A DNA stretch of 64,000 bases from Leclercia sp. AS011. Lineage in GTDB: Bacteria; Pseudomonadota; Gammaproteobacteria; Enterobacterales; Enterobacteriaceae. Positions within the stretch are counted from its first letter, which is position 1. The number at the start of each line of letters is the position of its first letter. A program made the translations under genes and the position numbers. The DNA lies in contig NZ_JBBCMA010000004.1 of NCBI RefSeq assembly GCF_037152535.1, positions 232,195 to 296,194 of the forward strand, read 5' to 3'. Under the pieces are notes generated by a model, which was not told the DNA's origin, ran no database searches, and saw only the letters and a program-made list of their open reading frames with translations. This document shows, one piece after another, positions 59,303-64,000 of this stretch.

Positions 59303-59923
59303 TCAGACATGTTTGATGATTAAGCACGCTGCGCCCCATGCACCTTCAGGGCCTTCATCATGAATGTCTGAAATAACCTGTTCGACTACGTAGCTATCAG
59401 GAATGTTTTCTCTGACGTAGGCTTTGACTCGCTCAAATTTATTCAACACCTTTTGCGGTGCACTGAGCAATTCACCGTCAGCGGCAGAGTAGTAGTAGGC
59501 AAACGCCCCAAATTTAATCGACGACTTTTCACGTCCAATTCTGAGTACTGAGGTAATTCGCTCGATATCATGGAACCAGCCTGACGGGCCACCAGGCTGG
59601 TTTTTCACTTCTATCACAGCACGCGGCTGGGCTTTGCCCCACCACAGTAAAATATCAAAACGTCCGCTTAAACGGGCTTTGCTGGGTTTTGGTCCAGGAG
59701 CAATGGCCCCGGCGTAATCCATCGAGCTTTGACCGTTACTCTCAACGGTGACAAACTTTGCTCCCTGCATATCGCTAAGTTCTTTTGCGATATACGTGGT
59801 CAGTACATACTCAGCGGCTGTCCATACCCACAGCCCGCCAGACATGCGTTGATAATCTTCATGCGCCTTTTCGATGCCAGAAATAATGGCACCACTGATG
59901 ACATCCATAGCTACGGCGGCCAT
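59303..59923 (-). CDS. Lone PD-(D/E)XK nuclease-like protein
   Basis: The 206-residue protein has no close relative I can name. The order Glu38 (WTAAEYVLTTYIAKEL), Asp90 (SGRFDILLW) and Glu105-x-Lys107 (RAVIEVKN) fits the PD-(D/E)XK nuclease core of restriction and repair enzymes, with the family's beta-strand hydrophobicity around the D and E-x-K. No methyltransferase, helicase or partner gene lies beside it. The gene is lower in GC than its surroundings and has its own terminator. It could be a solitary defence or repair protein or a mobile-element relic; the fold call is inference from motifs. Confidence 0.65.
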   Translation of the reverse strand: MAAVAMDVISGAIISGIEKAHEDYQRMSGGLWVWTAAEYVLTTYIAKELSDMQGAKFVTVESNGQSSMDYAGAIAPGPKPSKARLSGRFDILLWWGKAQPRAVIEVKNQPGGPSGWFHDIERITSVLRIGREKSSIKFGAFAYYYSAADGELLSAPQKVLNKFERVKAYVRENIPDSYVVEQVISDIHDEGPEGAWGAACLIIKHV

Positions 59924-60124
59924 ATTTGTTCTCCACTTTTATTATTGATAGCCGTCAACTATACGCCCACCGCAACGCAGTTAATGCGCTGATTTGAAAG
60001 ATGATTGATGCTAATTCTGCGCCTAAGAACGTAGCAGACTTTTTTTGAATGGATGACCGGTAATTCTTGCAAAATGATAGTCTTATATTACGCAGCGATG
60101 GTTGAGTAACTTCAGGACCGAACA

Positions 60125-60844
60125 ATGAAAAAGAAAGAGTTTGTGACCCAGGATCTGCTGAGCAAAATCTATCAGGACACCACGGCGGGGCCACGCAAAC
60201 TCCCTCCTGAAAGGCAGCTGGCCGAAGAGTATGGCGTCTCGCGTTTTACTATCCGCCAGGCGCTGGAAAAGCTGGTCAGTATTGGCGTGGTGCGGATCGT
60301 GCAGGGGTCGGGGATCTGGATTAACGAGCACGCGCGTAATAATCCGCTGATCTACAACTCGATCACGGAAAAGCGATTCGATCAGATGCGCTATCGGATG
60401 ATCAGCCTGCATAAAAGGAGGCCCGATCGCGCGGCTCAGCAGATCTTCGGCATCGATGAAGAGAGTTTTATCTGGCACTTTTGCCGTCTGCGCTACGTCG
60501 ATGACCAGCCCGTACAGCTGGAAGTATCCAGCATGCCCGCCGCCGATTTCCCCGATCTTAATCAGCAGGCGATTGAGCGTTCCATTCAGCAGTATGTATT
60601 AAGTAAGGGGATGAATATTTCCCATATGCTGACCACCTACCGGGCGGTCAGCGTCAGCCGCGAACAGGCGGTAATACTGGGCTGCAAAAAAGGCAGCCCG
60701 GCAATGCATATTAATAATCGTGGAATACTGGAGGGGGGCCGGGTATTCGAGGTGAGCGATATTATTGATATCAACTATACCTGCACCTGGGTCAGCCCCT
60801 ATAACCGCGATAATTTAGCCTGGCGACAAAATCAGGGCGTATGA
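60125..60844 (+). CDS. GntR/HutC-family regulator with UTRA domain
   Basis: The 239-residue protein has an N-terminal winged helix ([32 protein letters not shown], about 20-72) and a UTRA effector domain (about 90-235, [25 protein letters not shown]...). Regulators of this class usually repress a sugar locus and are released by a sugar phosphate. Its end overlaps the convergent dehydratase-like gene by 13 bp, and it most likely controls that gene and the PTS gene. Confidence 0.88.
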   Translation: MKKKEFVTQDLLSKIYQDTTAGPRKLPPERQLAEEYGVSRFTIRQALEKLVSIGVVRIVQGSGIWINEHARNNPLIYNSITEKRFDQMRYRMISLHKRRPDRAAQQIFGIDEESFIWHFCRLRYVDDQPVQLEVSSMPAADFPDLNQQAIERSIQQYVLSKGMNISHMLTTYRAVSVSREQAVILGCKKGSPAMHINNRGILEGGRVFEVSDIIDINYTCTWVSPYNRDNLAWRQNQGV

Positions 60845-62031
60845 AGGGTGCCGTCCGGCAGGCGGCTTTGCGTCCACTCGTGCGGGCGATAGACCAACGG
60901 ATACGCCAGGGCAAGCTCTTCATTAAAGCCGGTGCCAATACCAGGGGCCGTCGGCGGATAGACAAATCCGTCCTTCGCCTCAGGCGCGCCGGGGAACACG
61001 CTGTCGGTGGCACTCGAGCGCGGAATAAATTCCTGAATAGCCGCATTATGCAGGTGAATGTTCAGATGCGTATTCACCGCCACGCCGATAGGGGTCATAT
61101 CACCGGGGCCATGCCAGGCGAGGCGCACCCCAAAGGCCTGACACAGATGCGCCAGCTTCAGCGCCGGTGTGATGCCGCCAATCTGCGAGATGTGGCAGCG
61201 AATAAAGTCGATGCGGCGATTCACAATCAGGTCGTGCCATTCAGCCGGGTTATTGAAGAGCTCACCCATCGCCAGCGGCACGCAGCTCTGCTGGCGAACC
61301 TGCTCCAGCCAGGCGCTCTGCTGTGGCGGCAGGATATCCTCAATAAAGTAGGGCTGATACGGCTCAAGCTGTTTTGCCAGCTGCACCGCCTGCTGCGGGA
61401 ACAGACGCTCGTGGACATCGTGTAAGAAATGGAGCGTCCAGCCATATTTTTCGCGCAGGGCGCGGAACATCTCCACGGTATTGGCCATGTATTCATGCTG
61501 ATCGAACCAGGCTCCCGGAGTAGGGTTCTCCGGGGAATGCAGCGCCGAGGGTGTGCCGCCGTAAAAACCCAGCTGACAGCGGATATGACGATAACCTTGC
61601 GCCACCAGTTTATCGACGGAGGCAAAGAGTTCCTCCAGCGTCTCGCCGCTGGCGTGGCTGTAAGCCGGGATCGCATCGCGGGATTTTCCGCCCAGCAGCT
61701 GGTACAGCGGCATTCCGGCCAGCTGCCCTTTTATATCCCACAGGGCCATATCTACACCGGAAATCGCATTATTCATCGCCGGACCGTTACGCCAGTAGGC
61801 GTTAACGTTCATCATTTGCCACAGATCTTCGATGTTATTGGCATCCCGGCCGATCAGCAGCGGTTTGAGATACTCATCCACCAGGGTTTTTACCGCCAGT
61901 GGGCGCTGCTGGAAAGTGGCACAACCGTGTCCGACGAGCCCTTGTCCGGTGGTAACGCGAACGGTCACCAGGTTATGACGGTCCGGGCGGGTAATAAAAC
62001 ACTCGATATTAGTGATAATCACAGGCGTCAC
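60832..62031 (-). CDS. Enolase-superfamily sugar-acid dehydratase-like protein (ManD subgroup)
   Basis: The 399-residue protein aligns with RspA/D-mannonate dehydratase (ManD) over its whole length. It keeps metal ligands Asp205, Glu231 and Glu257, base residues His207 (HDVH) and His307 (AWHGPGD) and Arg151. But the catalytic Tyr that sits 12 residues after this Arg in ManD (R147/Y159) is Ala163 here, and the loop between is rebuilt ([15 protein letters not shown]). It is therefore probably not a standard mannonate dehydratase. It is divergent from a PTS gene and convergent on a GntR regulator. Confidence 0.85.
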   Translation of the reverse strand: MTPVIITNIECFITRPDRHNLVTVRVTTGQGLVGHGCATFQQRPLAVKTLVDEYLKPLLIGRDANNIEDLWQMMNVNAYWRNGPAMNNAISGVDMALWDIKGQLAGMPLYQLLGGKSRDAIPAYSHASGETLEELFASVDKLVAQGYRHIRCQLGFYGGTPSALHSPENPTPGAWFDQHEYMANTVEMFRALREKYGWTLHFLHDVHERLFPQQAVQLAKQLEPYQPYFIEDILPPQQSAWLEQVRQQSCVPLAMGELFNNPAEWHDLIVNRRIDFIRCHISQIGGITPALKLAHLCQAFGVRLAWHGPGDMTPIGVAVNTHLNIHLHNAAIQEFIPRSSATDSVFPGAPEAKDGFVYPPTAPGIGTGFNEELALAYPLVYRPHEWTQSRLPDGTLHTP

Positions 62032-62208
62032 GAGAAACTCCTTTGCGGCTCTGTGGAAATACGGAATACGAATATCATCGCCCTAAAAATGTTTGCCGGT
62101 AAACCGTTTTTTTATTATTTATTTTGGTCAGTTATTTGATTCTATTTTAATTAAAAACCATACCAATTATGGATTGATGACGGTTTTATGGCTCTTTAGA
62201 TGGCTAAG

Positions 62209-62224
62209 TGTGAGCGATATCAAA
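62209..62224 (+). promoter_or_regulatory. CRP-cAMP site upstream of the PTS gene
   Basis: TGTGAGCGATATCAAA matches TGTGA-N6-TCACA at 9 of 10 conserved bases. It lies about 82 bp before the PTS start in the 274-bp divergent region. AACCATACC also occurs twice here (62156-62164 and 62284-62292), a possible GntR half-site. Confidence 0.5.
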
Positions 62225-62305
62225 TTTTATTGGTTTGTTTTGTAAGGTGGGTTTATCTATTCTCGTGGCATCAATAAAACAACAACCATACCGGCAGGAG
62301 TCTTT

Positions 62306-63679
62306 ATGGGGACGCAAGAAGCCATCAATAATATTATTCGTCTGGTCGGCGGCCAGGGGAATATTAATAAAGTCTGGCACTGTATGACGCGGCTACGGTT
62401 TGATTTAATCGACGATAATAAAGTCGATCAGACCGCGATTAAAAATCTGCCGGGCGTGCTGGGCGCACAGCTGCAAAGCGATCAGTTTCAGGTGATCATC
62501 GGGCCGAAGGTGAACAGCTGGTATGAGCAAATGCTTAATGTGCTCGGTCAGGGGACGGATAACGCGCCGACGGTAACAAAAGGACGTAAAAGCCTGGTCT
62601 CCCTCTTTATGGATACCGTCTCAGGGGTCTTTGGTCCGATCGTTCCGGCCATTGCCGGTGCCGGGATGATAAAAGGCTTGCTCGCCGGGCTGATCGCGCT
62701 GAAGGTGGTGTCGGCGAAAAGCGATACCGTCATGGTGATCGACCTGATTGCCAGCGGCGTCTTCTATTTCCTGCCGTTCTTCCTCGCCGTGTCGGCGGCG
62801 AAGATCTTCAAAACTAATGAGTATCTCGCCGCGGCGGTTGCCGCCTGCCTGATGTATCCCTCCTTAATAGAAGCCGCGAAAGCGCTGGCGACACATCAGG
62901 AAGGGGCGGTCAGTGCGCTCTGGTTAATGAATGCGATCCCGGTCTCCGTCTTTAACTATGCCTCGAGCGTGATTCCGGTGATCTTCTCGGTGCTGGCATT
63001 GAGCTATATCCATCGCTGGGTAGACAGCATCATGCCGGATGTCCTGAAAACCGTATTTACGCCGACGCTCACCCTCTTTATAGGTGCCCTGGCGGCGCTG
63101 GTGGTGATCGGCCCGATTGGCATCTGGCTGGGTAAAGGACTCGCCTTCTTTATAGAGGGACTGTTTGGCGTGTCGGCCAGCTTCGCCGGGCTTATCGTCG
63201 GGGCGATCCGTCCGGTGGCGATCCTGACCGGTATGCATCACGCGATGACGCCGATTGCGCTGCAGAACTTCAGCGACCGTGGCTACGACATGCTGATGCC
63301 GATGATGTTTATGGCCAATATGGCGATTGCGGGGGCGACATTTGCTATCTGGCGTCTGAGCCGGGACCGTCAGGAGAAGACCGTTACGCTGTCGGCGGCC
63401 ATCTCTGCACTGCTGGGGATCACCGAACCGGCTCTCTTTGGTGTTCTGACGCGCTACAAGAAAGCGTTTATCGCCGCCACGGTGGCCAGCTCGCTGGCGT
63501 CAGCCTTTATTGCCTTCTTCGGCGTGCGTCTTTATGGCTACATTCTGTCGAGCATCTTCAGTCTGCCTGCTTATATAGGTCCGTACTTTGTCTTTGCTCT
63601 GGCGGGCGTGGCGATATCTCTGGTGCTCTCCTTTACGCTGACCACCATTCTGGTGAAGAAAGAGCAGGCCGCAGAGTGA
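62306..63679 (+). CDS. PTS permease EIIBC, beta-glucoside/glucose family, no EIIA
   Basis: The 457-residue protein has a small EIIB domain at the N terminus with phospho-acceptor Cys26 (WHCMTRLRF) and an EIIC membrane domain from about residue 95 with the family motif GITEPALFGV near residue 371. The fused EIIA is absent, so it depends on another EIIA, most likely Crr. There is no 6-phosphoglycosidase or kinase in the window. CAGGAG precedes the ATG. With the divergent ManD-like gene and GntR regulator it forms an incomplete catabolic locus. Confidence 0.9.
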   Translation: MGTQEAINNIIRLVGGQGNINKVWHCMTRLRFDLIDDNKVDQTAIKNLPGVLGAQLQSDQFQVIIGPKVNSWYEQMLNVLGQGTDNAPTVTKGRKSLVSLFMDTVSGVFGPIVPAIAGAGMIKGLLAGLIALKVVSAKSDTVMVIDLIASGVFYFLPFFLAVSAAKIFKTNEYLAAAVAACLMYPSLIEAAKALATHQEGAVSALWLMNAIPVSVFNYASSVIPVIFSVLALSYIHRWVDSIMPDVLKTVFTPTLTLFIGALAALVVIGPIGIWLGKGLAFFIEGLFGVSASFAGLIVGAIRPVAILTGMHHAMTPIALQNFSDRGYDMLMPMMFMANMAIAGATFAIWRLSRDRQEKTVTLSAAISALLGITEPALFGVLTRYKKAFIAATVASSLASAFIAFFGVRLYGYILSSIFSLPAYIGPYFVFALAGVAISLVLSFTLTTILVKKEQAAE

Positions 63680-64000
63680 TTTTGACCCCGTCTAATAAGT
63701 GGCGTAGCAGGGAATATCAGCACGATTGTGGATAACTCTGTGGGCAAATGCGTATAAGAAGGGGTTTTGCTGGGGAATGCAGCAGTCAGTCATTTTTCTG
63801 TCATTTAAGGGTTGCGGGCTCCGGAGAACTCCCTATAATGCGCCTCCATCGACACGGAACAACGGCAAACAAGCCGCCGGGTCAGCAGGGAAAAGCGTGA
63901 AATAATCGCTTGACTCTGAAAGAGGAAAGCGTAATATACGCCACCTCGCAACGGTGAGCGAAAGCCGCGTTGCACTGCTCTTTAACAATTTATCAGACAA
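63680..64000 (+). promoter_or_regulatory. rRNA operon promoter region and leader (16S gene beyond the edge)
   Basis: No protein gene lies here. P1 is TTGCGG (63812-63817), 16 bp, TATAAT (63834-63839) with a GCGCC discriminator; P2 is TTGACT (63910-63915), 16 bp, TAATAT (63932-63937). BoxA TGCTCTTTAACA is at 63976-63987, followed by ATTTATCAGACAA, the start of the leader in E. coli rrn operons. The AT-rich tract before P1 (about 63720-63810) is where UP element and Fis sites are expected. Confidence 0.95.

Overview
The window is chromosomal DNA of a member of the Enterobacteriaceae, most like the Enterobacter/Lelliottia/Leclercia/Klebsiella group. Protein after protein matches the E. coli K-12 ribB-tolC-parE-parC-metC-exbBD-yghU segment, in nearly the same order. 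The DNA is GC-rich and carries many REP/BIME palindromes, and the right edge is a canonical rRNA operon promoter and leader. I compared it with E. coli gene order from memory; no database search was run.

Layout. 1-10.9 kb is conserved core: the FMN riboswitch and ribB, zupT, ygiD, ygiC-ygiB-tolC, then the nudF-yqiB-cpdA-yqiA-parE run. 10.9-16.9 kb is an accessory carbohydrate island bounded by REP elements and inserted between parE and ygiN, which are neighbours in E. coli. It holds an AraC regulator, a DUF2264 protein, a LacY-type permease, a GH88 unsaturated-uronyl hydrolase and a BON-LysM protein. 16.9-35.2 kb returns to core: ygiN-mdaB, qseBC, ygiW, parC, plsC, ftsP, ygiQ, dkgA-yqhD/yqhC, yghB, metC, exbBD, yghA. 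35.3-36.8 kb is a lower-GC cassette of three genes I cannot identify. 36.9-39.4 kb is yqhA, yghZ and an intact yghX.

From 39.4 to 44.9 kb, where E. coli has the hydrogenase-2 (hyb) operon, there are instead a chemoreceptor with a sigma-28 promoter, a diguanylate cyclase with a FucR-like regulator, and a two-gene operon that looks like a molybdenum-responsive binding-protein module behind a ModE-type operator. yghU follows. Then come a five-gene peptide/nickel-type ABC importer (46-51.5 kb), a cobU-cobS-cobC-cobT cobalamin-assembly operon, a YjdF-type membrane protein, a large autotransporter divergent from a lipoprotein hydrolase, and a lone PD-(D/E)XK nuclease-like protein. Last is a GntR / mannonate-dehydratase-like / PTS locus with a CRP site, and then rrn P1, P2 and boxA running off the edge.

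The most interesting material is: the molybdenum-linked pair, where a ModA-fold protein without a signal peptide is translationally coupled to a secreted siderophore-type binding protein; the DUF2264/LacY/GH88 island with its mirrored AraC half-sites and CRP site; the mannonate-dehydratase-family enzyme that lacks the family's catalytic tyrosine; the lone nuclease-like gene; and the unidentified three-gene cassette.
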